From positions 1 through 64,000 of the forward strand of contig JASBTI010000009.1 in assembly GCA_030148505.1 (NCBI GenBank): a stretch of DNA of 64,000 bases. The letters are read 5' to 3'. A model generated the notes under the pieces. That model ran no database searches. It saw nothing but the letters and a program-made list of their open reading frames with translations, and had not been told where the DNA came from. Positions 41,229 through 50,991 of the stretch are shown here, piece by piece. The stretch's first letter is position 1. Each line of letters begins with the position of its first letter. Source of the DNA: Rhodanobacter sp. (GTDB lineage: Bacteria; Pseudomonadota; Gammaproteobacteria; Xanthomonadales; Rhodanobacteraceae). Made by a program: the position numbers and the translations under genes.

Positions 41229-41255
41229 ATGTTCGGATACTTTATTTCGGCTTAG
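41229..41255 (-). repeat. right terminal inverted repeat of IS630 copy
   Basis: This is the reverse-complement partner of 40127-40153. It ends CTTAG at 41251-41255, followed by the TA duplication at 41256-41257. Confidence 0.85.
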
Positions 41256-41257
41256 TA

Positions 41258-42423
41258 TAAGCCAATGGGGCTCGCAGCAGGGCCATGCATTGTTCAAGCT
41301 GACGGGGGAAGAGATCGAGGCTTCGCTGTTGGCGACGGATATGGTCGGGGTTCTGACCGGAGCACGTTTCGCGATCATCATGAGCGATATCGAGGAAATC
41401 GATACGGCTGAATGGCGCATCGCAGCACTTGCCGACCGCCTGCGAGCGCTGCAGGTGCCGGCGAGTCAGGGATACATCACGCCCATGGTTAAGGTCGGCG
41501 TCTCGATCTTTCCCGATGATGGCAGTGGCCATGAGGACTTGATTGATAAGGCGCTGGAGGTCCTGACTCAGACCGAACGAGAGGGGGGAGCGTCGATACG
41601 CTTTTTCGCGCCGGAAATCAGTTATGCCTTGCAGGAAAATCGGCTTCTGGCGCAGGAGCTGCATGAGGCCATTGGCCGCAACGAGCTCATCTTGCATTAT
41701 CAGCCGATAGTCACTCTCGAGACCGGAGCCTTGCGTGGCTTCGAGGCCTTGCTGCGCTGGATGCATCCGACACGGGGTGAAATTTCCCCGGAGCGATTCA
41801 TTCCGCTGGCGGAAAGCAGCGGTCTCATTTCCGTGATCGGCGAGTGGGTGGTGGAGCAAGCGGCACGGCAGGCGGCCGCATGGACACATTTGGGAGCTAG
41901 CGGCCTGTCCATCACCATCAATGTATCCGCCATGCAGCTACGCGATATTCATTTTGCGGGGCGGATTCGCCGCTTGCTGGAATCGGTAGGGATGCGATCG
42001 ACCGCGGTCTCACTCGCCATGGAAGTCACCGAAAGTCAGTTGATCGTGGACATTGAAAAGAGCATTGCACTACTCAACCAGCTCAAAGCCATGGGGATCG
42101 CCATCATTATCGATGACTTCGGTACCGGTTATTCGTCGCTCAGTTATCTGCACCGCTTGCCGCTGGACGTCCTTAAAATCGACAAGTCCTTCATCCAGGA
42201 TATCGACAGTAGTCCGCAAGACCAGAAAATGGTGGCGGGAATCCTCGCGTTGGCCCGGTCCCTCAATCTGGAAACCGTGGCCGAAGGCATTGAGCGCGCC
42301 GAACAGCTGCAGGTCGTCAAACGCTTGGGGTTTACCTACGGACAGGGATTTTTTTACGACCGTGGCTTACCCGTGGGCGAACTTCAACGCACCTGGTTAC
42401 GAGCGTCAATTGCGCAATCGTGA
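41258..42423 (+). pseudogene. C-terminal half (degenerate GGDEF end plus EAL domain) of the left c-di-GMP gene
   Basis: The first 60 residues are the end of a GGDEF domain with LTGARF in place of GGDEF, so cyclase activity is not expected. The following EAL phosphodiesterase domain looks complete: FEALLRW, NVSAMQL, MEVTES, DDFGTGYSS, KIDKSFI, VAEGIE and GQGFF carry the expected metal and base residues. The frame at the left TA matches the half at 117-1876, not the half at 39395-40126. An in-frame TTG at 41224 inside the IS end could start a shortened EAL protein, so the domain might still be expressed from the IS side. The stop is at 42421-42423. Confidence 0.82.
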
Positions 42424-42656
42424 TCGGCAGATGGCAGACAGGATGCGAAAAACCTTCGATGACATGGTATCGCGCGTCCCTCGCTTCCGGTGGGGCGGCA
42501 ACACGATTTACGGTGTCGGGTTTTTAATGGGATTTTGGTGATATGCCGCCAGCCAACCCAGAAAACTGTGATGGAGTTCTCGTTTGGCGGGTGCCAGTGG
42601 CTCGATCCCTGCAGGTTGATTCGTAACCCTCCCGCCACGACGATCGAGAAATCACC

Positions 42657-42977
42657 ATGGAACAGCTGGTTGAATGCATCATTGTCGGCGGCCCCCAGCA
42701 TGGTCTGGTGAGCCGCCAGTTCTGGGATTCACAGTCCCCGCTGCCGCTTACGCTCGTCACCGATGACGGGGAGGCGTGTGTCGCTGCGGCATCTCGCCGG
42801 CCCGGCGTCGCCGGCAATCGCATCATTCTGCTGCATCCGGCTGCGACAGGTCAGCAGTTGACCGGCATGTTGACCGGGTTGAACCGCCACATTGCGTCAG
42901 TTTGTGCCGCTGCGTCTGTGATAAAGCGCAAGCCGCGTCAGCTGGGCTCCTCGACAGGCATCCAGCAGGCGGCGTGA
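42657..42977 (+). CDS. small hypothetical protein
   Basis: This 106-residue open frame from ATG at 42657 has no recognised domain. The N-terminal part (MEQLVECIIVGGPQHGLVSRQF) and GNRIILLHPAATGQQLTGML look protein-like with normal residue balance, while the last 30 residues are Ala/Ser/Arg-rich. The ribosome binding site is weak. It lies alone between the EAL half and the SNF2 helicase gene, which point toward each other, so it could also be a chance open frame. Confidence 0.45.
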   Translation: MEQLVECIIVGGPQHGLVSRQFWDSQSPLPLTLVTDDGEACVAAASRRPGVAGNRIILLHPAATGQQLTGMLTGLNRHIASVCAAASVIKRKPRQLGSSTGIQQAA

Positions 42978-43115
42978 GCGCCGAATGCGGCGCAGCACGG
43001 CACCCCGACGCACCTGCGTAGGGTCCGGCTTCGGCGCCCCGCCTCTCGACCGGTGGCGTAGGTCCGGCATTGTCTTTCAGCGATGAACCGGGAATCACGC
43101 GAGCCATGCGTCGCG

Positions 43116-46100
43116 TTACAGCGGCGCGAACAGCTCGGCGAGGTCGCTTTCGTTGAAGCGCGGTTGCTGGGTGGCGCCGCCGCCTTCGAGCACGGCGCGG
43201 GCCAGTTCAGCCTTGCGTCCCTGCATTGCCTGGATCTTCTCCTCGACGGTACCGCTGCAGATCAGGCGGTAGACAAAGACAGGCTTGTCCTGGCCGATGC
43301 GGTGGGCGCGGTCGGTGGCTTGTGCTTCGGCAGCCGGATTCCACCACGGGTCGTAATGGATTACGGTATCGGCGGCGGTGAGGTTGAGACCGACGCCGCC
43401 GGCCTTGAGGCTGATCAGGAATACCGGCGTGCCGCCGTTCTGGAAACGCTTGACCAGGGCGCTACGTTCGCGCGCCGGGGTCTGGCCGGTGAGCATCTGG
43501 TAGTCGATCTTGCGCGTTTGCAGTGCGTTCTCGATCAGCGCCAGCATTTCGGTGAATTGCGAAAACAGCAGGATCCGCCGTCCCTCGTCGAGTAGACCAT
43601 CGACCAGTTCGAGCAAGGCGTCGAGCTTGGCGCTGGTGCGGATCTTCTTCGCACTTTCGAGCTTGACCAGGCGGGGATCGCAACAGGCTTGGCGCAGTTT
43701 CAGCAAGGCGTCCAGCACGATGATGCCGGACTGCGCCAGGCCGCGATCCTTGACCGCTTGCTGTACGCGCTCATGTTGGGCCAGGCGCAGGGTTTCATAG
43801 AGCGCGCGCTGATCACCCTGCAGTTCCAGCGTGTGCACGATCTCGGTCTTAGCCGGGAGGTCGGTGAGCACATCGTCCTTGCGTCGGCGTAGCAACAACG
43901 GGCCGATGCGGCGGTTCAGTCGTTGCTGCCGATCGCTGTCGGCGTGTTTCTCGATCGGTGTCCGATAGAGCTTGGCAAACTGGCGCTGGCTGCCCAGCAA
44001 GCCCGGTTCCACCGCATCGAACTGAGCCCATAGTTCGCCCAGATGGTTTTCCAGCGGGGTGCCGGTCATCGCCAGGCGCCGCGCCGCGGGGATCTCGCGG
44101 ACTACCCGCGCCGCTTGGCTGTTGGCATTTTTTATCGCCTGCGCCTCATCCAGCACCAGCAACGCGAAGCGCTGCTCCACTAGCTGCGCGCGATCGCGCG
44201 GCAACAGCGGGTAGGTGGTAATCACCAGATCATGCGTGGCGATTTCGTCGTAGCGGTCGGCTCGGGCGGCGCCGTGGACTACCAGCACCTTCAGCGTGGG
44301 TGCGAATCGCGCCGCCTCGCTCTGCCAGTTGCCGACCAGACTAGTCGGTGCGACGACAAGAGCCGGCTGCTCGAGTCGCCCACGCTGCTTCTCACCGAGA
44401 ATGTGGGCCAGTACTTGCACCGTCTTGCCCAGGCCCATGTCGTCGGCAAGGATGCCGCCCAAACCGGTAGCGCCGAGGAAGTCCAGCCAAGCCACGCCGT
44501 CGCGCTGATAAGGCCGTAGCGTGGCCTTGAGGCACGGAGGCGGTGGAACAGACTGCGGGAGGCTTTTCAACGCGTCCAGATGTGCACGCAGCAGTTCGGC
44601 GCCCTGCCAGTGCAGGTGCTCGTCGAGCGCCGCCAGTACTGGCGCCTGGCTGCGATGAAGGCGCAATTCGCCCTCACCTTCGAGCCACTCCAGCAAGGGT
44701 TCAATCAGCGTACGCAGGCGACTCAGTGGCACTTCGGCGCTGCGGCTTTCGTCGAGCAATACGCGCCAGCTGGCATGCTTTTTTTCGCCCTTGGCGGGCT
44801 GCCGCGGGAAAGTCGGGTCGACCAGCAGGCGGCGCAGTACCGGCAACAGGTCGATGCGCTCGCCGCCCACATCGACGCCTAGCGAGACATCGAACCATTG
44901 GTTGCCACTGACTGCCAGTTCGGCGTGCCAGTCCTCAATGTCGACCACCGTGTCATGAGGAAAATCGGTACCGTACTCGATACGGAAACCGAGGTCTGTC
45001 AGCTCGTCCAGCAGTGGCCACCATTCATGAGCGGGCAACGGTGGCTGGCGCTCGTTCGGCTGCAGCAGAAAATCGTTTTCATCCAACGCGTGTTTACGAA
45101 TACCGTGTTCCCAGGCGTAGAACCCGGCCTCGACCATGCCACGGCTTTCCAGTTGTTCCTCGGCGGCACTTTCGGCGGCGGGGTCACGGGCGATCTCCAG
45201 TACCTGATTGCGGTGCAGGATTCGGCTGGCAACGCCGAGCGCACGTCGCGGGTCGGGCGGCAGCCTGTGGCCGTCGTAGTCATAGGCCAGGCGGGCGCAA
45301 CCGTACGCGCTTGGTACGGGTCTGCCATGGCGGTCGCGTAGCAGCAGTTCGATCATCCGCAGCTGCAACACCGGGGTGGGCCGTGCGCTAATGAGTTGCA
45401 CCGGCCCACGTTGTTCCGGTAACGGGACCGGTACGGCTGACGTGCGCTGCTGCAGTTGCAGGCGCACCGCGTCGACCTGTTCGGGCTGTACCCTCGGTGC
45501 CTGCGCGATGCCATCGAGCAGGGCCGCGTCGCCCTCGACGCGACCATAGGTCAGCTGTTTCGGCAGTACGTACCACAGGCCGGCGCCACGCAGCAGCCGG
45601 GGCGACTCGTCCGCTTCCACGGATGCCGTCAGTTCTTGACTGCCATCGGGCAAGCTGTGCCAGCGTAGTTGCAACGGCAACGTCGGGCCACGCCGCAGGA
45701 GCGCCGAGCCTTTCTCGAAATACACCGGAAAATGGGTTAGCACCGTGTCCAGCGCCTGTTCCTGATGGCTGGCATGAATGGCTGTCCAATACTGTCCGGC
45801 GAGCTTTGTCGACTGATCATGCAGAAGCATTGCCAGCGCGCCAGCTACCTCAATCGGCCATCCATCGACCGGTGTCGGCACCGCGCCGGCATACTCGTCC
45901 AGCTGCAGTGCCTGTGGGTCGACCAGAGGCGCCCGTCTGGTCTTGCCGGGACGCAGCCACACGGGGTTGACCAGCAAACGCTCGTCATACTCGGCACTGC
46001 GCAGCAGGATTCCGAACTGCCGCTCGGCTGCGGCGATCGTGGAAGCGGCGGTCGGCAACGTCTCCAGGTGCCGCAGCCATTGTGACCATGCCGCCATGGC

Positions 46101-46631
46101 GCGCTGATCGGACTCGGGCCCCAACAGTGTCGAGGGCGGCCCCCGCATGGTCTCGAGTTGTCTGCTGATGGCCAGCTTGCGCATCAGCGGATGTGCCGCC
46201 GCAGTGGCCGGGGGGAGCTTCTTTGGCCCCATCTTTCGGGTTGCTTCGACAGATTGACTGCCCGGCCACGCTTCCGGTGGCAGGTTTGCGGCCACCAGCA
46301 CCATCGCCGCGGCATGTTTGCATTCGTTGCCGACCGGACAGCTGCAGTCGGTGTCCAGGGTCAGTCGCGTGGCATGGCTCTGTACCACGATGCGGCAGCG
46401 GTAAGGCTGCTTTTCGCTGCCCCGGATGACGCCATCGAGTGTGCATGCATCATCTCGTTCACCGGCGCCGAACTGCAGTGATGTCACACGCTGGCGGCGG
46501 GCATAGTCGGCTCCACGCTGCAGGGAGCGCTCATCGAAATTCGAAGCCCACTCGACAAGCTGGAGCAACTGATGCAAATGACTGGAGAGCATGGAAACCG
46601 GTGGCTGAATCGACGGGACGCAATCCACCAT
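43116..46631 (-). CDS. SNF2-family DEAD/DEAH helicase with SWIM zinc finger
   Basis: This is a SWI2/SNF2-type DNA translocase of about 1171 residues. A SWIM zinc-binding motif lies near residue 95-110 (CSCPVGNECKHAAAM). A long variable middle follows, then the helicase core with ADDMGLGKTVQVLAHIL (motif I), LDEAQAIKNANSQAARV (motif II), MTGTPLENHLGELWAQF and the C-terminal DPWWNPAAEAQATDRAHRIGQ. These proteins remodel DNA-protein complexes; bacterial roles are poorly known. The start is uncertain: ATG at 46631 is used here, ATG at 46592 is an alternative, and a longer frame to 46877 is less likely. Confidence 0.87.
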   Translation of the reverse strand: MVDCVPSIQPPVSMLSSHLHQLLQLVEWASNFDERSLQRGADYARRQRVTSLQFGAGERDDACTLDGVIRGSEKQPYRCRIVVQSHATRLTLDTDCSCPVGNECKHAAAMVLVAANLPPEAWPGSQSVEATRKMGPKKLPPATAAAHPLMRKLAISRQLETMRGPPSTLLGPESDQRAMAAWSQWLRHLETLPTAASTIAAAERQFGILLRSAEYDERLLVNPVWLRPGKTRRAPLVDPQALQLDEYAGAVPTPVDGWPIEVAGALAMLLHDQSTKLAGQYWTAIHASHQEQALDTVLTHFPVYFEKGSALLRRGPTLPLQLRWHSLPDGSQELTASVEADESPRLLRGAGLWYVLPKQLTYGRVEGDAALLDGIAQAPRVQPEQVDAVRLQLQQRTSAVPVPLPEQRGPVQLISARPTPVLQLRMIELLLRDRHGRPVPSAYGCARLAYDYDGHRLPPDPRRALGVASRILHRNQVLEIARDPAAESAAEEQLESRGMVEAGFYAWEHGIRKHALDENDFLLQPNERQPPLPAHEWWPLLDELTDLGFRIEYGTDFPHDTVVDIEDWHAELAVSGNQWFDVSLGVDVGGERIDLLPVLRRLLVDPTFPRQPAKGEKKHASWRVLLDESRSAEVPLSRLRTLIEPLLEWLEGEGELRLHRSQAPVLAALDEHLHWQGAELLRAHLDALKSLPQSVPPPPCLKATLRPYQRDGVAWLDFLGATGLGGILADDMGLGKTVQVLAHILGEKQRGRLEQPALVVAPTSLVGNWQSEAARFAPTLKVLVVHGAARADRYDEIATHDLVITTYPLLPRDRAQLVEQRFALLVLDEAQAIKNANSQAARVVREIPAARRLAMTGTPLENHLGELWAQFDAVEPGLLGSQRQFAKLYRTPIEKHADSDRQQRLNRRIGPLLLRRRKDDVLTDLPAKTEIVHTLELQGDQRALYETLRLAQHERVQQAVKDRGLAQSGIIVLDALLKLRQACCDPRLVKLESAKKIRTSAKLDALLELVDGLLDEGRRILLFSQFTEMLALIENALQTRKIDYQMLTGQTPARERSALVKRFQNGGTPVFLISLKAGGVGLNLTAADTVIHYDPWWNPAAEAQATDRAHRIGQDKPVFVYRLICSGTVEEKIQAMQGRKAELARAVLEGGGATQQPRFNESDLAELFAPL

Positions 46632-46875
46632 TCTCGCACGCCGGCATCGAACCATCGTGTTTGCCGGCAATTGAACGGTTGTGGCGATACGCCAGCGGCG
46701 TGCGCGAGCACCTATCGCCGGCAGCCCTCGCCCAGCTGAATGGGCGGGGCCACGATCACGGCGTGTTAACCCACAGCTATTGACACTGGCGCCCGGAATC
46801 TCGGCGTCCCTGGACATGTCATCGGGGAGATGTCGCTCTCGAGAACCCACCACAGTCGCAATCGTGAGGTGTCCC

Positions 46876-47088
46876 ATGAAAACCTGTCGTCCTGTTATCT
46901 ATGCGGTATCGCTGGCTGCTGTGCTGGCGCTGAGTGCGTGTGGCAAGGATCATGATGAGTCGTCGTCGGTACCGCCGCCGGCCAGCGCGGTGACGACCCC
47001 GCCGCCACCGAGGGCCTCCATGGCGCCGCCCGCGGACAATGCGTCCACCATGACCCCGCCCGCCCAGAGTACGTCTTCGGGGAATTAG
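46876..47088 (+). CDS. small Pro/Ser-rich lipoprotein
   Basis: This 70-residue protein has a lipoprotein signal (KTCRPVIYAVSLAAVLALSAC, cleavage before Cys). The mature part is a short charged stretch (GKDHDESS) and then low-complexity Pro/Ala/Ser/Thr sequence. It is divergent from the helicase gene. No function is suggested by the sequence; it could be a small envelope lipoprotein. Confidence 0.65.
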   Translation: MKTCRPVIYAVSLAAVLALSACGKDHDESSSVPPPASAVTTPPPPRASMAPPADNASTMTPPAQSTSSGN

Positions 47089-47330
47089 GCCGCACCGGGG
47101 TCACGCCAGCTAAGCGGCAGTCAACCGCGACCGGCTTGGGCTGACGTGCTTCACGCGTTCCGACGACACAGGGCGGGAAAGCCGCTCGCCCTGCGTCTGG
47201 CTGTGCTGTACGTGCGCCGGGCTATCACCTGGATTGGTCAAGCGGCGCGATTCCGGCGAAAATGAGCGGCCCAGCTTTCACTGGCGCGCTCGCGCACAAA
47301 GTCGCGGCGCCTCATCCACCGGAGAGTTTC

Positions 47331-48590
47331 ATGACCGCTTCTACGCTCACCCCGCCGGCCGATGGCCGCAAGATCACCATCGCAGATGGCAAGCTCCACG
47401 TACCCCACAATCCGATCGTGCCGTTCATCGAAGGCGATGGCATCGGTCCGGATATCTGGCGGGCCTCGGTACGCGTGCTCGATGCTGCTGTGGCCAAGGC
47501 GTATGGCAGCGAGCGCAGGATCCACTGGATGGAAATTCTCGCCGGCGAAAAAGCCTTCAACGAAACCGGTAGCTGGCTGCCCGACGAAACCGTGCAAGCC
47601 TGCCGCGACTACCTGGTTTCGATCAAGGGTCCGCTGACCACGCCGGTCGGTGGCGGTATCCGTTCGCTCAACGTGGCCCTGCGCCAGCAACTCGATCTGT
47701 ATACCTGCCTGCGCCCGGTGCGCTGGTTCAAGGGCGTGCCTTCGCCAGTGAAGAAGCCGGAAGCGGTCGACATGGTGATCTTCCGCGAGAATTGCGAGGA
47801 CATCTACGCCGGTATCGAATTCCAGGAAGGCACCGAGGCCGCCGACAAGTTCAAGGCCTTGCTAGAAGAGCATTTTCCGGCCCAGTTCAAGAAGATCCGC
47901 TTCCCCAAGACCTCCGGTATCGGTATCAAGCCGGTCTCGCGGGAGGGTACCGAGCGGCTGGTCCGCGCGGCAATGAAGTACGCCATCGACAACGACCGCC
48001 GCTCGGTGACCCTGGTGCACAAGGGCAATATCATGAAGTTCACCGAAGGTGCTTTCCGTGACTGGGGCTATGCACTGGCCAAGAACGAATTCGGTGCGAT
48101 AGAGCTGGACGGCGGGCCATGGATGAGCTTCAAGAATCCGAAGACCGGCAGGGAAATCGTGGTTAAGGATGTGATTGCCGATGCCTTCCTGCAGCAAATC
48201 ATGACCCGCGCTGCTGAATACGACGTGGTCGCCACGCTCAATTTGAACGGTGACTACATCTCCGACGCGTTGGCGGCCGAGGTGGGCGGCATCGGCATCG
48301 CGCCGGGCGGCAACATCAACTACGTCACCGGCCACGCGGTGTTCGAGGCAACCCACGGCACCGCGCCGAAGTACGCCGGCCAGGACAAGGTGAACCCGGG
48401 CTCGGTGATCCTTTCCGGCGAGCTGCTGCTGCGCCATCTGGGCTGGAACGAGGCGGCCGACGTGATCATTGCGGCGATGGACAGAACGATCGCCGCGAAG
48501 ACCGTCACCTATGACTTTGCCCGCATGATGGAGGGCGCGAAGGAAGTGAAGTGCTCCGAGTTCGGCGATGCGCTGATCGCGGCGATGTAA
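47331..48590 (+). CDS. icd: NADP-dependent isocitrate dehydrogenase
   Basis: This 419-residue TCA-cycle enzyme oxidises isocitrate to 2-oxoglutarate. The N-terminal [18 protein letters not shown] segment, the [10 protein letters not shown] substrate/phosphorylation loop (Ser at about residue 112, equivalent to the Ser phosphorylated in E. coli) and the C-terminal [12 protein letters not shown] nucleotide-binding region are all present. ATG at 47331 follows GGAG at a normal distance. Its regulator aceK is the next gene. Confidence 0.96.
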   Translation: MTASTLTPPADGRKITIADGKLHVPHNPIVPFIEGDGIGPDIWRASVRVLDAAVAKAYGSERRIHWMEILAGEKAFNETGSWLPDETVQACRDYLVSIKGPLTTPVGGGIRSLNVALRQQLDLYTCLRPVRWFKGVPSPVKKPEAVDMVIFRENCEDIYAGIEFQEGTEAADKFKALLEEHFPAQFKKIRFPKTSGIGIKPVSREGTERLVRAAMKYAIDNDRRSVTLVHKGNIMKFTEGAFRDWGYALAKNEFGAIELDGGPWMSFKNPKTGREIVVKDVIADAFLQQIMTRAAEYDVVATLNLNGDYISDALAAEVGGIGIAPGGNINYVTGHAVFEATHGTAPKYAGQDKVNPGSVILSGELLLRHLGWNEAADVIIAAMDRTIAAKTVTYDFARMMEGAKEVKCSEFGDALIAAM

Positions 48591-48619
48591 AGCAAACCGA
48601 GCCCCTCCAGCGGGTCGTA

Positions 48620-48651
48620 GGGCGAGGCGCTTCGGCGCCCCGCCCTTATTT
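48620..48651 (+). terminator. rho-independent terminator after icd
   Basis: An 11-base stem with one A/C mismatch (48620-48630 with 48635-48645) encloses a TTCG tetraloop and is followed by TTATTT. It lies 30 bases after the icd stop. Part of it matches a repeat copy near 43017-43043. Confidence 0.65.
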
Positions 48652-48777
48652 CGGCTGGGATGTCGCCCAGCATGTGGTGCCGCGGCAGCCGCGTAGCGGT
48701 GAACCCGCCAGTGGGTAGCGCCAGGGGAAAGCCCTGCAAAGGCCCTGATGCCGGCCCGGTTTCTATAGACTGGCCTC

Positions 48778-50538
48778 ATGGAGACCGTGACTGCCGTCAT
48801 ACCTTCCCGCGATCCCCAGGCCAGGGCCGGCGCGGCGTTGATCCTGGACGGCTTCGCCGATTACAACGCCCGCTTTTCCGACATTACCCGCCGTGCGCGG
48901 CGCCGTTTCGAGCGGTGCGAGTGGAAGCAAGTGCGGCGCGATGCCGATGCGCGTATCGACCTCTACGATGGCTGCATCCGGGAAACGCTAGCACGGCTCG
49001 ACGTGCTGCTCGATGACAGGATTCGATCACGATCCCTGTGGGCCTCGATGCGGCAACATTACGAGATCCTGCTGACCAAACTGGCCGATCGCGAGCTGTT
49101 CAAGACCTGGTTCAATTCACTGTCGCGGCGCAGTTTTCATACCCACGGTGTGGTGGCGGACATCGAGTTTGTCGCGTTGGATCGGGCGCCTTACACCGAG
49201 CCGAGCGACATGGCGCCCCATCGGCGATATACGGTGGGCGACGAGGCGTTGTCCGAAGTCTGTCGCCGCTTGCTTGTCGAGCAAGCACATGCCGCCTCCT
49301 ATAGCGATTTACCGAAGTGTGCAGCGCTCCTGGGAGCCGTACTGGAGCGACACCGGGACACCGTCTTTGGCGGCGCGATCGAGGAGTTGCACGTACTCGA
49401 AACGGTGTTCTACCGGGAGCGCCGTGCCTATCTCGTCGGTCGTGTACGCAGTGGCGGGCGCCGGTATCCGCTGGTCGTCGCCTTGGTACATGAGCCCAGC
49501 GGAGTCCGCGTCGATGCGCTGCTCACGTCGACGGACGAGGTGTCGATCCTGTTTGGTTACGCGCGCAGCTATTTCCATGCGGATATCGGCAATGTCGGTG
49601 CTGTAGTTGCCTTCCTGCATGCATTGCTGCCGCACAAGCCCTTGGAGGAGTTGTATACCGTGCTGGGTCGCGCAAGGCAGGGCAAGACCGAACGCTACCG
49701 GCGGGTTTTCAGCCATTTGGCCATCCATCCGCAGGAGCGACTGGTGCGGGCCGATGGCAAGCGTGGCATGGTGATGGAGGTATTCACGCTGCGTGATCTG
49801 CCGGTAGTGTTCAAGGTCATCCGTGACCGCTTCGCGTGGCCCAAGGACACCGAGCGCCGGCTGGTGGAGGAGAAGTACCGGCTAGTCTTCCATCACGATC
49901 GGGTCGGCCGCCTGGTCGACGCACAGGAATTCCGCCAGTTGCGCTTTCCGCTGCGTCAGGTCGATGCGACACTGCGTGGGGAGCTACTGGAAAGCTGCGC
50001 CGATAGCGTGCGCGTGGAGGGCGACGAGCTGGTGGTGGCGCATTGCTATGTCGAGCATCGCTTGCGACCGATGGATTTGTACGTGCGCGAGGTCGGTGAA
50101 GACGAGGCGTGTCGGGCGATGCGCGACTACGGCCAGGCGGTCAAGGATCTGGCCGGCAGCAATATCTTTCCGGGTGACTTGCTGCTGAAGAACTTCGGTA
50201 TTTCCCGTAACGGCAGGGCTGTGTTCTACGACTACGATGAGCTGTGCACACTGGACGAGTGTTGCTTTCGCGCGCTGCCACCGGTGCATGAGGACGACGA
50301 AATGCGGCCGCTGCAGGATGAGGTCTATGCGGCGCCGGAGGACGTGTTTCCCGAGCTGTTCGTCAAATTTCTCGGCGTGCCGCCCCGGTTGCGTGAGGCG
50401 TTGTGCGAAGCCCACGGCGAAATTTTCGACCCGCGCTGGTGGCAGGCACTGCAGGCACGACTGCGTGCGGGCGATTACGTGGATGTGCCGCCGTATCCCG
50501 CCACCGCGACATTGCCCGTGCAGGTGCCGCCACCCTAA
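48778..50538 (+). CDS. aceK: isocitrate dehydrogenase kinase/phosphatase
   Basis: This 586-residue bifunctional enzyme phosphorylates and dephosphorylates isocitrate dehydrogenase to set flux into the glyoxylate shunt. Family markers include the N-terminal region LILDGFADYNARF, VVFKVIRDRFAWPK in the kinase core, and GNIFPGDLLLKNFGISRNGRAVFYDYDE with the catalytic Asp. It is the right length. Adjacency to icd is conserved and supports a regulatory unit, but the hairpin after icd suggests separate transcription. No glyoxylate-shunt enzymes (aceA, aceB) are in the window. Confidence 0.95.
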   Translation: METVTAVIPSRDPQARAGAALILDGFADYNARFSDITRRARRRFERCEWKQVRRDADARIDLYDGCIRETLARLDVLLDDRIRSRSLWASMRQHYEILLTKLADRELFKTWFNSLSRRSFHTHGVVADIEFVALDRAPYTEPSDMAPHRRYTVGDEALSEVCRRLLVEQAHAASYSDLPKCAALLGAVLERHRDTVFGGAIEELHVLETVFYRERRAYLVGRVRSGGRRYPLVVALVHEPSGVRVDALLTSTDEVSILFGYARSYFHADIGNVGAVVAFLHALLPHKPLEELYTVLGRARQGKTERYRRVFSHLAIHPQERLVRADGKRGMVMEVFTLRDLPVVFKVIRDRFAWPKDTERRLVEEKYRLVFHHDRVGRLVDAQEFRQLRFPLRQVDATLRGELLESCADSVRVEGDELVVAHCYVEHRLRPMDLYVREVGEDEACRAMRDYGQAVKDLAGSNIFPGDLLLKNFGISRNGRAVFYDYDELCTLDECCFRALPPVHEDDEMRPLQDEVYAAPEDVFPELFVKFLGVPPRLREALCEAHGEIFDPRWWQALQARLRAGDYVDVPPYPATATLPVQVPPP

Positions 50539-50590
50539 GTCTTGGTCGTCAGGTCAACTACGCGTGCGGGTCAGCCGCTTCGTGCGCGCT

Positions 50591-50962
50591 TCACAGCGGG
50601 CGCAGTTGCTCGCCCAGCGAACGGGTTTTCTCGCTGACGGTGGTGCCGGTATGCAGGGTCGACTTGCGCTCGATCAGCAGCAGCAGGCATTCCTGCTGGG
50701 CCACGGGGTTGTGCCGCACACCCTTGGGCACGACAAACATCTCGCCCTCGGCCAGCTCGATCACGCTGCCTTCCATCTCGATGCGCAGCCGGCCCTGCAG
50801 AACCAGGAACATCTCATCTTCGTCCTGGTGACTGTGCCAGGCCAGGGTACCCAGAACCTTGGCGACCTTGATGTAGTTGTCGTCAAGCTCGCCTATGACC
50901 CGTGGCGACCAATACTCGGTCAACGCAGCGGCAGCTTTTCGGGGGGAAATGACGTCTGACAT
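50591..50962 (-). CDS. cupin domain-containing protein
   Basis: This 123-residue single cupin protein has motif 1 AWHSHQDEDEMFLVLQG (two His and a Glu as metal ligands) and motif 2 VPKGVRHNP (third His). Small cupins of this type bind a metal and may act as isomerases, dioxygenases or mannose-isomerase-like enzymes; the sequence does not say which. It starts 29 bases after the gpmA stop on the same strand, so co-transcription is likely. Confidence 0.75.
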   Translation of the reverse strand: MSDVISPRKAAAALTEYWSPRVIGELDDNYIKVAKVLGTLAWHSHQDEDEMFLVLQGRLRIEMEGSVIELAEGEMFVVPKGVRHNPVAQQECLLLLIERKSTLHTGTTVSEKTRSLGEQLRPL

Positions 50963-50991
50963 GGGGGTCTCCGGACAGGATTCGCGCTGGC

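Larger units (their letters stand above)
40127..41255 (+). mobile_element. complete IS630-family insertion sequence
   Basis: The element is 1129 bases, bounded by imperfect inverted repeats starting CTAAG and flanked by TA on both sides (40125-40126 and 41256-41257), the family's usual target duplication. It contains one uninterrupted transposase gene. Its first 114 bases are identical to those of the left copy at 1-114, which suggests recent transposition or ongoing homogenisation. Confidence 0.93.

Noticed and set aside
39395..42423. One GGDEF-EAL gene simply interrupted by the right IS630 copy
   Set aside because: Removing the IS and one TA leaves the halves out of frame with an immediate TAA. 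The left half of the window joins the EAL half exactly in frame instead.
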